Assembly: GCF_030622045.1 (NCBI RefSeq)
Contig: NZ_CP130886.1
Coordinates: 2,803,557-2,867,556 of the forward strand
DNA length: 64,000 bases
Origin: Planctellipticum variicoloris
GTDB lineage: Bacteria > Planctomycetota > Planctomycetia > Planctomycetales > Planctomycetaceae
Direction: 5' to 3'
The notes beneath the pieces are model-generated. The model did not search any database. It was given only the letters and a program-made list of their open reading frames with translations, and was not told where the DNA came from. A program made the translations under genes and the position numbers. Positions 1 to 7,422 of this stretch are shown here, piece by piece. The stretch's first letter is position 1. Each line of letters starts with the position of its first letter.

Positions 1-167
1 CAGAACGTCTCCTCGACCGTGACCCCGCCCCGCACCCCTTTGGTGATCGAATCGCCCAGCGCCAGGACGACTGTCGGCTCGCCCGGCGGGGCCGACATCC
101 CCGGGACAGCAGCGCCAGCCAGGAGACCGACCCAGACCGCGAATCGAAGAAACATCCGGGACCCCAT
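1..167 (-). CDS. SGNH/GDSL hydrolase, N-terminal fragment (cut by window edge)
   Basis: Reading leftward from an ATG at 167 (alternative ATG at 155) gives about 55 residues before the window ends. They form a secretion signal (a basic MFLRF stretch, a hydrophobic VWVGLLAGAAV core and a small-residue end), then VVLALGDSITKG. The GDS motif in that order is block I of SGNH esterases/lipases and contains the nucleophile serine. The protein is therefore probably exported and hydrolyses an ester bond, often on carbohydrate in planctomycetes. The remaining blocks, including the Asp-His pair, lie outside the window, so substrate and intactness cannot be judged. It is co-directional with the large gene to its right, 90 bases away. 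Confidence 0.72.
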   Translation of the reverse strand, partial: MGSRMFLRFAVWVGLLAGAAVPGMSAPPGEPTVVLALGDSITKGVRGGVTVEETF

Positions 168-257
168 CACAAGTGATTGCAGTGACAACTTTCAGCCGGC
201 CAACATTCTGGCTATTCGCTACTCGCTACTCGCTGTTCCCCGCTCGCAAGACTCCAA

Positions 258-3200
258 CTACGGCCGTTTCCAGTCGCGAATCTGCTCCCAGAACGGTCCG
301 CGGGCCTGCTCGCGGGTCTGATACCGCAGCAGATAATCCCGATACGCAGCATCCCGCCGACGTTCCTTCCCGTTCCGATGGGCATAGTCCGTCATCGTCT
401 GGAACGGCAGCGGTTCCACCGTCTGACCGTACACCGTATTCATGTTGAAATCTTTGTCCCAGCCGACGTTGTAAATCACGAAGTCCACCACCCACCCCTC
501 CGGCAGCGGCTCCTTCAGCGTCTCGAACGACAGCGCCATCTCGTCCCCGGCCGCGAAGATCACGTGACGGTCATCCCGCTCCCGCAGCAGTTCCAGCACA
601 TCGCCAAACCGGGTCAGGCAGCCGTCGACAGGAGCCCAGTGCTCTCCCGGCAGAATCCGTTGATAGTCGTACCGATCCGGACCGAACTGCGGATGCACGA
701 TCGTCGCCGAGATCCCCCCTCGCGATCGCAGTTCCGCCGAGATCAGCGGCAGCTCGATCTCCCGGTACGGCGCCGGCTCTTCATCCACCGTGAAGAAGAT
801 CTCGTCCCAGTAAAACTCCATATTCGTCGCAATCCGCAGCCGCGAGTCGCCCGGCGTCAAAGCGTCCGTGACGTCGACAACGATCGTCTTCGTTTTCCCG
901 CCGGGGAATCCCATGGAAGGGCGAACCTCGCGCCAGTCCCCCTTGCCGTCCGGCGCCCACAGCGACGGCGGCTGCGGTTCCGGCAGATCGGGATTCTGCG
1001 ACAGCGACACGTTGATCGCCGTATCCGTCGGGTACATCCACCCCGTCAGAAACAGCAGCACGCGCTTTGGCGTCCCGATCTCCCCCAGGTTCAGCTCGAC
1101 CCAGTGCCGGTTCGTCAGTCCCTGCTTGAACTTCGTCTGCCACGTCTTCGCGTAAAGATCGTCCCGCTCCCGGACCAGCGGAAGCTGATCCCGCCCGGCC
1201 GGATCGCTGGCGGAAATCGGGAGCCTCGGATGGCGCGCCGTATGAATCGCCCGCTCAGCGAGAGCTGGCGGCCCGACCTTTTCATTGGTGTGAATCTGCA
1301 CGCCGGCTGGATGGGCCACCGCGTAGAGCTTCACTTCGTCAAAGTACGCCGCCTCCCACAGTTCCTCGGTAATCCGCACTTCATAACGACCGTCGCGCGG
1401 CTTCAGACGCTCGCCATCAATCTTGAGATATTCCCACTCCCGCCACGGTGCCACCACCGTCTCGCCAAACTTCAACCCGATCGGCGCCGCCCACAGCAGG
1501 TCCGTGTGGAACACGAACTGCTCACCGTCCCACGTGTAAAGATACGGGCACGAGCCTTCCAGCTTCTGCTCTTCGCAAATGAACTCATCCGCCTTCGGAC
1601 TGACCAGATTCCGCGGAATCCCGTTCGTCCAGACGACCCGCAGCACGTCCGCCCCGGCGAGCTTTCCCAGTCCGAAACGAGTGACTTGCCCCGAAACCAC
1701 TGCGGACTGATACCGACCCGCCGACTTCGCCTCAATCAGCGAACCGACCCCAAAGTGATTGACCCGCCCGCTCGCCGTCGGGTCGGCCCCTTTGTTCTGC
1801 TGAGCGCGAATGGCGATTTCGAGCACGTGATTCGCCGAGCCACCCTCATTCCGAAACGTCGACAGCCCCTCCTCGCCTGCGATCACCACGTCCTGGTCGC
1901 GGTCGCCATCCCAGTCTCCCACGACAATCCGCGTCGCCTCTGTCGTCTGTGTCGGGCCGGCTGTTACGACCGCCGACTTTTCCGACCATACTCCCGTGGC
2001 ATCCCCCCGCAATCCCATCAGCCCGGCGGCCGAAACCGCCAGACAGTCGAGCAACCCGTCATTGTCAAAATCGCAGACGATCGCATCACTCCACGTCTGC
2101 TGCAGTGTCCGGGAAGACTTCGGCGTCACCGATCCCGCCGGCGACATCGCCGTCTGCACGGCGCCGACCCCGGAAATCGACGTCGCCACCAGGTCCCAGC
2201 TTCCGTTCCCGTCGAGTTCCGTCGCAAACAGCCGCGTCCCGTTCTGCAGCGGCTCAAACTCGCGCGGCAGCTCCCGGAACCGCGTCCGCCCGTAGCGCAG
2301 GTTTTCGAGCATCCCCGGCTTCGGTCCCGCCAAAATCAGGTCCAGATCCATATCCCGATCGAAATCGACCACCGTCATCGCGGTCACGGCAAAGTCCGCC
2401 GGCGGCAACTGCGACCGGTCGGAAACGTCCTCAAACGTCCGATTCCCCAGGTTCAGCCAGAGCGACACTCCCTGGTCCCCGGCAGCGATGACATCCAGAT
2501 CCCCTTCGTGATCGAAGTCGATCAGCACCGCCGCGGTGATCCCCGTCAACGCCTCCCAGCCTGCCGACTGCGCCGGCACTCGCAACGACCGCGGCGACAT
2601 CGCATCCGCCTTGAAACTTTCGACGAACAACAGCCCCTCGGGGCCATACAGAACAAAATCGGGATCGGCCTGATGACACCGCCCCGGCGGCAGCGGAGGT
2701 TCGCCGGCCGCGGGCAATTCGACGTCGTCATCCAGATCGGCAGCCAGCAGCCCGGCGTACGCGCGCGGCAGATCCAGCGACGCCAGCCCCGTCCACGCAC
2801 CATCAACCGGGGTCAGGATCGAAAGCTTCCGTTCCGACAGCACCGCCAGATCCGTCCGACCATCCAGATTCCAGTCCAGCGAGACCAGATCTCGGACGCC
2901 GGACAGGCTCGGCGCAGTCAGCGACCAGGCCTCAAACGACACCGGAATCGGTTCCTCCGCCTGCGGAGCGATCTCCAGCGTCGCCAGCGTTTCCGGCGAG
3001 AAGTCCAGCACCACAAATTCGAGCGAATGCCGGTTCAGCCGCAGCCGATCCGCCTGAGCCACCGCCTCCCGCTTCACGACGTTCGATACGCCCCCCACCT
3101 TGCCGGTCACCCCCGGCCAGTTGCCGACCTTCGCCGCCGTCTCGGCGTCCGCGAGAAACTGCAGCACATCGATCCGCGAGTGAGCCTTGATCGTCTCTGC

Positions 3201-3929
3201 AAACGGCTTCAGCCCTTCGCGGTACCCGACGATCGCGTCGATGATTGATGCGTCCTGGTTCCGCGCCAGCAGCGGCAGCCAGTCCTTCATCAGAAACAGG
3301 TTATCCGGAGCCAGCTCATACGCCTTCCGCAACGCCTCGGTGCGCGCAGCCGTATCCCCCTGTTCTTCCGCGACCATCCCGATCTCGTACCAGTAATCCG
3401 CCTGCGTCGGCTCGCGATCCGCGGCCGTCTGCGCCGCGGCCAGCGCTTCCGGCAACCGTCCCAGCTTGCGGAGCACGCGCGATCGCAGCAGTTCCGCCAC
3501 GCCCGAGTCGGCCTCCCGCTCCCCCAGACGACCGAGCGTCGCCAGAACCTTGTCCCCCTGCGCCTGCAGCTCGGCCGCGTTGCTCGGCGCGATCTGCTGC
3601 AGCGCCAGCTCCTGGCTGACCGCCAGATTTCGCAACCCGAACCGCTCTTCCGGCAGTTCCCGATCGAGCTCCAGCAACAGCTCTTCCGCCTTGCCGAAAT
3701 CCTTGTTTTCCAGGTAGGCCAGCGACAGATTGCGCGCCTCGACCAGCCGCTCGCTGGTCGCGCGATCTCGCAGCCCGACCCCGCCCGGTGCAACGACGAC
3801 CGGCTCGACCGCCAACCAGCGATCCTGCACGAAGTACGCGACGACTCCTGCGCCGATCAATACCAGCAGGACGACAATCACTACGAACGGCGACACGGAG
3901 GCTTTGCGAGAACCGGACATGCTGAACAT
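258..3929 (-). CDS. Membrane-anchored TPR / FG-GAP (VCBS) repeat protein with ASPIC/UnbV-like region
   Basis: A 1,223-residue protein. Residues 14-34 form one membrane anchor, with a basic stretch before it (GSRKAS), so most of the chain is probably outside the inner membrane. Residues about 60-215 are TPR-like helices. From about 350 to 700 there are at least six FG-GAP/VCBS-type Asp-rich loops, such as DWNLDGRTDL, DFDHEGDLDV, DFDRDMDLDL, DFDNDGLLDC and DWDGDRDQDV, typical of calcium-binding beta-propeller blades. An UnbV-like stretch follows (VSGQVTRFGLGKL, then VVWTNG), as in CRTAC1-type proteins. The last 400 residues are of unknown fold. The start could be the ATG at 3929 or the one at 3920. 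Function is unknown; an extracytoplasmic binding or scaffold role is inference. Confidence 0.85.
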   Translation of the reverse strand: MFSMSGSRKASVSPFVVIVVLLVLIGAGVVAYFVQDRWLAVEPVVVAPGGVGLRDRATSERLVEARNLSLAYLENKDFGKAEELLLELDRELPEERFGLRNLAVSQELALQQIAPSNAAELQAQGDKVLATLGRLGEREADSGVAELLRSRVLRKLGRLPEALAAAQTAADREPTQADYWYEIGMVAEEQGDTAARTEALRKAYELAPDNLFLMKDWLPLLARNQDASIIDAIVGYREGLKPFAETIKAHSRIDVLQFLADAETAAKVGNWPGVTGKVGGVSNVVKREAVAQADRLRLNRHSLEFVVLDFSPETLATLEIAPQAEEPIPVSFEAWSLTAPSLSGVRDLVSLDWNLDGRTDLAVLSERKLSILTPVDGAWTGLASLDLPRAYAGLLAADLDDDVELPAAGEPPLPPGRCHQADPDFVLYGPEGLLFVESFKADAMSPRSLRVPAQSAGWEALTGITAAVLIDFDHEGDLDVIAAGDQGVSLWLNLGNRTFEDVSDRSQLPPADFAVTAMTVVDFDRDMDLDLILAGPKPGMLENLRYGRTRFRELPREFEPLQNGTRLFATELDGNGSWDLVATSISGVGAVQTAMSPAGSVTPKSSRTLQQTWSDAIVCDFDNDGLLDCLAVSAAGLMGLRGDATGVWSEKSAVVTAGPTQTTEATRIVVGDWDGDRDQDVVIAGEEGLSTFRNEGGSANHVLEIAIRAQQNKGADPTASGRVNHFGVGSLIEAKSAGRYQSAVVSGQVTRFGLGKLAGADVLRVVWTNGIPRNLVSPKADEFICEEQKLEGSCPYLYTWDGEQFVFHTDLLWAAPIGLKFGETVVAPWREWEYLKIDGERLKPRDGRYEVRITEELWEAAYFDEVKLYAVAHPAGVQIHTNEKVGPPALAERAIHTARHPRLPISASDPAGRDQLPLVRERDDLYAKTWQTKFKQGLTNRHWVELNLGEIGTPKRVLLFLTGWMYPTDTAINVSLSQNPDLPEPQPPSLWAPDGKGDWREVRPSMGFPGGKTKTIVVDVTDALTPGDSRLRIATNMEFYWDEIFFTVDEEPAPYREIELPLISAELRSRGGISATIVHPQFGPDRYDYQRILPGEHWAPVDGCLTRFGDVLELLRERDDRHVIFAAGDEMALSFETLKEPLPEGWVVDFVIYNVGWDKDFNMNTVYGQTVEPLPFQTMTDYAHRNGKERRRDAAYRDYLLRYQTREQARGPFWEQIRDWKRP

Positions 3930-4344
3930 CCCTGATGCGCTTCGCAGCGAGGCGAATGCCCCGCAGAACGATCAAGGATTACAGTCCGATCCCGGCCGAA
4001 TCGCAAGAGGACCCGAAAATTGCCGCATCGCGTACCCGTTGCGGGCCGCCAGCAGTCGTCGGAGCAATCCACCAGCTCTGTTCTTCGCCCCGGAGGGGCG
4101 CAGGAGTGTAGCCACGGGTGGAGCGGCGGGCGGCGAAGCCGGCCGACGCGCAACCCGTGGACCGCGACGCGCAACCCGTGGACCGCGACGCGCAACCCGT
4201 GGACCGCGACGCGCAACCCGTGGACCGCGTGGTTCCACCCGGCAGATTGCCGCGCAGAGGCAACCCCTGATCAAGAGGGGTTCACAATGCTCGCGGAGAC
4301 TCTTGGTGCCCTCACACGCGTCATCCCAAGCACTCACTCAACCC
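3930..4344. other. Intergenic region with dispersed and tandem repeats
   Basis: A stretch of 415 bases without a supportable gene. Positions about 4068-4143 contain a sequence of the kind that recurs between planctomycete genes (CCCCGGAGGGGCG palindrome, then GTGTAGCCACGGGTGGAG), directly followed by the 21-base tandem array at 4144-4227. Open frames crossing the array on both strands are simple heptapeptide repeats and are not considered genes. A weak stem (AACCCCT / AGGGGTT) at 4261-4281 lies downstream of the gene ending at 4345 and might help end its transcript. Confidence 0.55.
4144..4227. repeat. 21-bp tandem repeat, four exact copies
   Basis: Four consecutive identical 21-base units (4144-4164, 4165-4185, 4186-4206, 4207-4227), each containing CGCAACCCGTGGACC. 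Identity between copies suggests recent slippage expansion. The unit length is a multiple of three, but no plausible protein spans it. There are no spacers, so it is not a CRISPR. Confidence 0.95.
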
Positions 4345-4947
4345 CTACCAGCTCCCTGCGAATCCCGGAGGACAGTTCCCGCCCGCAAATTGCGAGTAGC
4401 TGTAGTACTTGTGACACGGGTAACCCGCCATCGGAATCCCGCCGCCGCAGCAGCAGCCGGTGCCGCACCCGTTCTCATGCCGACGGTAATAGGTCGCCGC
4501 GTACGGATACCCCTGAGGGGGCGGCTGAAGCGAGGCTTCGGTCTTATTCTTCTGGTTCATCAGATAGCTCTGATAGTCGAGCCGATCGTGCGCGGGCGAG
4601 TAACCATACGGCAGACCGTAGTTGAAGCCCCCGCGCCCCTGATACCAGCCGTAGGCTCGCAGCCCGTAGTTGCTCGAAAAGTGATAATCGGGGCGGTAAT
4701 GGTACGCCATCGGACGGGCGTAGTGCGGAATGAAGGAGTAGCTGAAGCCCTGGGCATCCTTCTTCGACTGCCAGCGATCCTTGTGAAACAGGAACTTCGT
4801 CTTGGCGTCGTGGTGCTCGTTGACTTCGTCGTCGTTATAGCCGGCCTGCTCAACGGAACGGTCGCCGGCGCCGACAGACCCGACCAGCATCAGCGTACTG
4901 AAGAGGACGGCGAATCCGACCCGAGTGCTGAACTGAGACCGCGTCAT
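4345..4947 (-). CDS. Small secreted Tyr/Gly/Cys-rich protein, unknown function
   Basis: About 200 residues from the ATG at 4947. That start is chosen because it is followed directly by a signal peptide (basic MTRSQFSTR, hydrophobic GFAVLFSTLMLVGSV, small-residue cleavage site GAG). The mature part is rich in Tyr, His, Gly and Pro. It carries His/Tyr-rich stretches (ARPMAYHYRPDYHF) and a compact cysteine cluster near the C-terminus (ENGCGTGCCCGGG) followed by two more cysteines (GYPCHKYY and GNCPPGF). The composition suggests a surface-exposed, perhaps disulfide-rich structural protein. I recognise no family. An upstream in-frame start at 5019 would put extra residues before the signal and is less likely. 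Confidence 0.7.
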   Translation of the reverse strand: MTRSQFSTRVGFAVLFSTLMLVGSVGAGDRSVEQAGYNDDEVNEHHDAKTKFLFHKDRWQSKKDAQGFSYSFIPHYARPMAYHYRPDYHFSSNYGLRAYGWYQGRGGFNYGLPYGYSPAHDRLDYQSYLMNQKNKTEASLQPPPQGYPYAATYYRRHENGCGTGCCCGGGIPMAGYPCHKYYSYSQFAGGNCPPGFAGSW

Positions 4948-5305
4948 GAATCCGTCCTTGCCCGAGTCCTGCGGGATCGACTGCCAGCCAGAGCGGCCGC
5001 GGCCGGGTGCACCTTCCACCCAGAGTAGAATTCGGCATCCGGCCGCCGCTTGAATCAGGCGATTCGGGGGACTTTGCCGTTTTTAACGGGGCACTCAGTC
5101 CGAGACGCCGTGGAACGCGGTTTCATCCAACGACATTCACCACCTGAACCCGCCCGAAGTCCGGACACGTCCCCTCCTTACCACAAATGAGCAAACAGGC
5201 TCCCCCCGTGCGCAAGCGGCGCGAAGACCGCGGCGGGCGGCATATCAACCAATCTGTCTGGGGCGGATGATCGCCCGGCCGATGACAATTGCGATCGGTC
5301 CGCCT
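4948..5305. other. Intergenic region, no gene seen
   Basis: About 360 bases between the small secreted-protein gene and the repeat that flanks the insertion element. I see no coding frame, RNA gene or clear promoter on either strand. Confidence 0.5.
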
Positions 5306-5326
5306 TCTCGTTCCCAGGCTCCGCCT
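5306..5326. repeat. Left half of the dispersed palindromic repeat, split by the insertion element
   Basis: Reads TCTCGTTCCCAGGCTCCGCCT up to the boundary of the element. The continuation of the same repeat (GGGAACG... CTTCCGACGCTCCGCGTCGTC) is found right of the element from 7042. An uninterrupted copy of the whole unit is at 11279-11343 and an inverted one at about 18767-18822. Confidence 0.85.
5316..5326. repeat. Putative target-site duplication, left copy
   Basis: AGGCTCCGCCT abuts the left terminal inverted repeat and occurs again directly after the right one (7031-7041). Because the first and last three bases of the element (GGG/CCC) also match the host repeat, the shared direct repeat can be read as 11 to 17 bases. 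Confidence 0.7.
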
Positions 5327-5341
5327 GGGCTGCGCGAAATC
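5327..5341 (+). repeat. Left terminal inverted repeat of the IS-like element
   Basis: GGGCTGCGCGAAATC, matching the reverse complement of 7016-7030 at all 15 positions. Confidence 0.85.
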
Positions 5342-5420
5342 CGTCGTTTTCAGGGGCAATTGGCCTCGGCGAATCGTCGCGTTTTTGTTCCACTGGGCTT
5401 TTTGTTCAAGGAGGAACGTC

Positions 5421-5675
5421 ATGACCTGCGAAACCAGCGAAACAGCCGTCGCCCGGTATTCGTCGCCGGCGGGCAAGTTGGTGCGGTTCTTCGAGCGGAG
5501 TCGCAATCGGTGGAAGGCGAAGTCCGGCCAGTGGAAGCGAACCTGCAAGCTCCTGCAGAACCAGACCCGCGCCGTCGAGAAGAGCCGCGCGATGTGGCGC
5601 ACGCGGGCCGCCGCGGCCGAACGCCGCGCGGCGGACCTGGAACGTGAGATCGCCGCCTTAAAATCCGGGCGCTGA
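5421..5675 (+). CDS. Transposase N-terminal segment (orfA), basic coiled coil
   Basis: An 84-residue frame starting at an ATG eight bases after a strong AAGGAGG-type ribosome site (5408-5415). The product is helical and basic, with the repeating pattern RNRWKAKSGQWKRTCKLL and then a heptad-like tail ending in ADLEREIAALK. This matches what I recall of the N-terminal region of a planctomycete transposase-like family, in which this segment and the catalytic domain form one protein of roughly 500 residues. Here it ends at a TGA 11 bases after the downstream frame becomes open, and that frame is offset by +1. So it is either half of a programmed-frameshift product or a frameshifted gene. The role in binding terminal repeats is inferred. 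Confidence 0.65.
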   Translation: MTCETSETAVARYSSPAGKLVRFFERSRNRWKAKSGQWKRTCKLLQNQTRAVEKSRAMWRTRAAAAERRAADLEREIAALKSGR

Positions 5676-5763
5676 CCGGGTCGCCGACGCAGCCCCTGGC
5701 CCCCTCCCGGACGCCGTCCGACCGGCCCATCATGCGTATTCGGCAGCGGCCATCGGCCTGACG

Positions 5764-7014
5764 TTGCAGTTCTGTCTGGCCGGAGCGGTCAGCTTTCGCG
5801 GCTGCCGGGCGGTGGTCGAACTGCTGCGGGACAGCCTGCCCCAGTTCCGGGGGGCTCCTGCGGCCAATACTGCGGAAGCGTGGCTGCTGCGGCTGGGACT
5901 GCACGAGTTGCGGCGGCCCAAGGAATTCGCCGCCGACTGGGTGTTCCTCGTCGACCACACGCTGCAACTGGGGTCGCGGAAGTGTCTGGTCATCGCGGGG
6001 CTGCGATTGTCGGCGTGGAAAGCGCTGACGGCGCCGCTGACGCACCAGGATCTGACGCTGCTGGCGCTGCAGCCGGTCGAAAAATCCAGCGGCGAGATCG
6101 TCCAGCGGCAGCTCGCGGCTGCGGCCGGGCTGGTCGGCGTGCCGGCCGCCATCCTCAGCGACGAGGGTTCGGATCTTCTCGGCGGCGCTCAGCGTTTCCG
6201 CGAACAGCACCCGACGACGCAGGTGCTGCACGACATCGCCCACAAGACGGCGATCGTGCTCAAGCACGAACTGCTCGCCGATCCGCGGTGGATCGCGTTC
6301 GTCAAACACTGCGGGCAGACGCAGCCACGGGTGAAGCAGACGGAACTCGGACACCTTGCTCCCCCCACGCAGAAAGTCAAAGGGCGTTACTTGAACTTGG
6401 GGCCGCTGATCGGCTGGGGCGCCCGCATGCTGCGGCTGATCGACACGCCCGCGGCCGAACGTCCCGCGGGTCTCGACCTGACGCGGCTCGAGGAGAAGTT
6501 CGGCTGGATCCGCGACTTCCGGGAGGCGCTCGTGGACTGGAACGACTTGCAGGCGGTCAAGGACCACATGCTGGAGTTCCTGCGCGTGGCGGGCTACCAC
6601 GCCGCCGCCGGCGAGACGCTGCGCCGGCAACTGGAGACGGTGGCCCGAACGCCTGCCGGTGAGCGTGCGGCGGCGCGGCTGGTGGAGTTCGTGAGCGAGC
6701 AGTCGAGCGGCGTGCTCCCCGGACAGAGTCTGCCGGCCAGCAGCGAAGTGCTGGAATCGCTGATCGGCAAGGGCAAGCGTTTGCAGGGCCAGCACAGCCG
6801 CGGCGGCTTTACGAAACTGATTCTGGGGATGGCCGCGTCGGTCGTGCGGATCAGCGAGGAAAAGATCTGCGAAGCCCTGAACGCCGTGCGGCATCGCGAC
6901 CTGCTCGCGTGGATCGACGACCACTTAGGCAAGTCGCTGACAGCCCAGCGCCGCCAGGCCCTCCCCGTCCTTCCAGGAACAAAAGCCGGATCAACCGGGA
7001 CCGCCAACAATTGA
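5764..7014 (+). CDS. DDE-type transposase-like protein (orfB)
   Basis: The frame is open from 5662 and its first possible start is a TTG at 5764, giving 416 residues. Coding similarity begins before this start: codons 5728-5763 read HHAYSAAAIGLT, matching the helix that precedes the catalytic core in this family. Candidate catalytic acidic residues (numbered from the TTG) are D64 in FLVDHTLQLG, D133 or D137 in ILSDEGSDLL, and E331 in SSEVLESLIGKGK; HDIAHKTA at about 156-163 lies between. Lacking its own good start, it is probably made as a fusion with the upstream frame by +1 frameshifting, or it is damaged. Its boundaries match the terminal repeats exactly. It would cut and join DNA at the element ends. 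Confidence 0.72.
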   Translation: MQFCLAGAVSFRGCRAVVELLRDSLPQFRGAPAANTAEAWLLRLGLHELRRPKEFAADWVFLVDHTLQLGSRKCLVIAGLRLSAWKALTAPLTHQDLTLLALQPVEKSSGEIVQRQLAAAAGLVGVPAAILSDEGSDLLGGAQRFREQHPTTQVLHDIAHKTAIVLKHELLADPRWIAFVKHCGQTQPRVKQTELGHLAPPTQKVKGRYLNLGPLIGWGARMLRLIDTPAAERPAGLDLTRLEEKFGWIRDFREALVDWNDLQAVKDHMLEFLRVAGYHAAAGETLRRQLETVARTPAGERAAARLVEFVSEQSSGVLPGQSLPASSEVLESLIGKGKRLQGQHSRGGFTKLILGMAASVVRISEEKICEALNAVRHRDLLAWIDDHLGKSLTAQRRQALPVLPGTKAGSTGTANN

Positions 7015-7015
7015 C

Positions 7016-7030
7016 GATTTCGCGCAGCCC
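7016..7030 (-). repeat. Right terminal inverted repeat of the IS-like element
   Basis: GATTTCGCGCAGCCC, the exact reverse complement of 5327-5341. It begins one base after the transposase stop codon. Confidence 0.85.
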
Positions 7031-7100
7031 AGGCTCCGCCTGGGAACGCACTCTTCCGACGCTCCGCGTCGTCTTCAAGCGAATCCGAAAAGACCCGGCC
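7031..7100. repeat. Target-site duplication (right copy) and right half of the split dispersed repeat
   Basis: 7031-7041 repeats AGGCTCCGCCT. It continues with GGGAACG and CTTCCGACGCTCCGCGTCGTC (ending near 7074), then AAGCGAATCCGAAAAG. This lines up with the intact copy at 11279-11350, showing that the element split a pre-existing repeat. Confidence 0.8.
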
Positions 7101-7152
7101 AGAGCCTCGAAAGTGGCTCATGCCCCCAGACCGGCCCTGAGAGCATGAGCCC

Positions 7153-7422
7153 TCAGCCGTCCCAGTTCTGCATCGAAATCTCTCGCGTACAGCGCGCACA
7201 GACCGTCGCATCGGCCGGAATCATCGCCCGACAATGCGGGCACTTCTGCTTCGGCGTGGCGGCGATTGCCTGCAGGAGAATCAACGGGCCGAAGACGACC
7301 GCGAAGGGAATCAGCAGCAGCGATTCCGCACACGTCCTCGACGGGCTCTCCGGCACTTTGGCGGCAAAGAGGAGAACCCCCAGCAGGCCGCTGCCGATCC
7401 ACAGGACCGCCAGCAGATACAT
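7153..7422 (-). CDS. Small membrane protein with C-terminal zinc ribbon
   Basis: An 89-residue protein from the ATG at 7422. This start is supported by a GGAGG site eight bases upstream and by the hydrophobic segment that begins at once (MYLLAVLWIGSGLLGVLLFA). A second membrane segment (LLLIPFAVVFGPLILLQAI) follows. The C-terminal tail carries CPHC-x10-CARC, a four-cysteine zinc-ribbon of the kind that binds one zinc. So it is a two-span membrane protein with a small zinc-ribbon, probably in the cytoplasm. Similar proteins are common in planctomycetes; function unknown. A longer frame to 7476 exists but lacks a comparable ribosome site. Confidence 0.68.
   Translation of the reverse strand: MYLLAVLWIGSGLLGVLLFAAKVPESPSRTCAESLLLIPFAVVFGPLILLQAIAATPKQKCPHCRAMIPADATVCARCTREISMQNWDG

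Larger units (their letters stand above)
5327..7030 (+). mobile_element. Insertion-sequence-like element, 1,704 bp, DDE transposase family found in planctomycetes
   Basis: The element is bounded by a perfect 15-base terminal inverted repeat: GGGCTGCGCGAAATC at 5327-5341 and its reverse complement at 7016-7030. Similarity extends a few bases inward (CCGTC versus CGTC). It is flanked by an 11-base direct repeat, AGGCTCCGCCT, the loop region of a dispersed host palindrome. It holds a small coiled-coil reading frame (5421-5675) and a transposase-like frame (open from 5662, ends 7014) in different frames. The ORF ends only two bases outside the inner edge of the right terminal repeat, as expected for a compact IS. 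Clean ends and an intact duplication suggest a fairly recent insertion. The named IS family could not be determined here. Confidence 0.82.

Noticed and set aside
378-3248. Open plus-strand frame of 956 codons
   Set aside because: Arg/Pro/His-rich shadow of the TPR/FG-GAP gene on the other strand; that frame shows clear domains, this one none.
4144-4227. CRISPR array
   Set aside because: Units are directly adjacent with no spacers and no cas genes are near.
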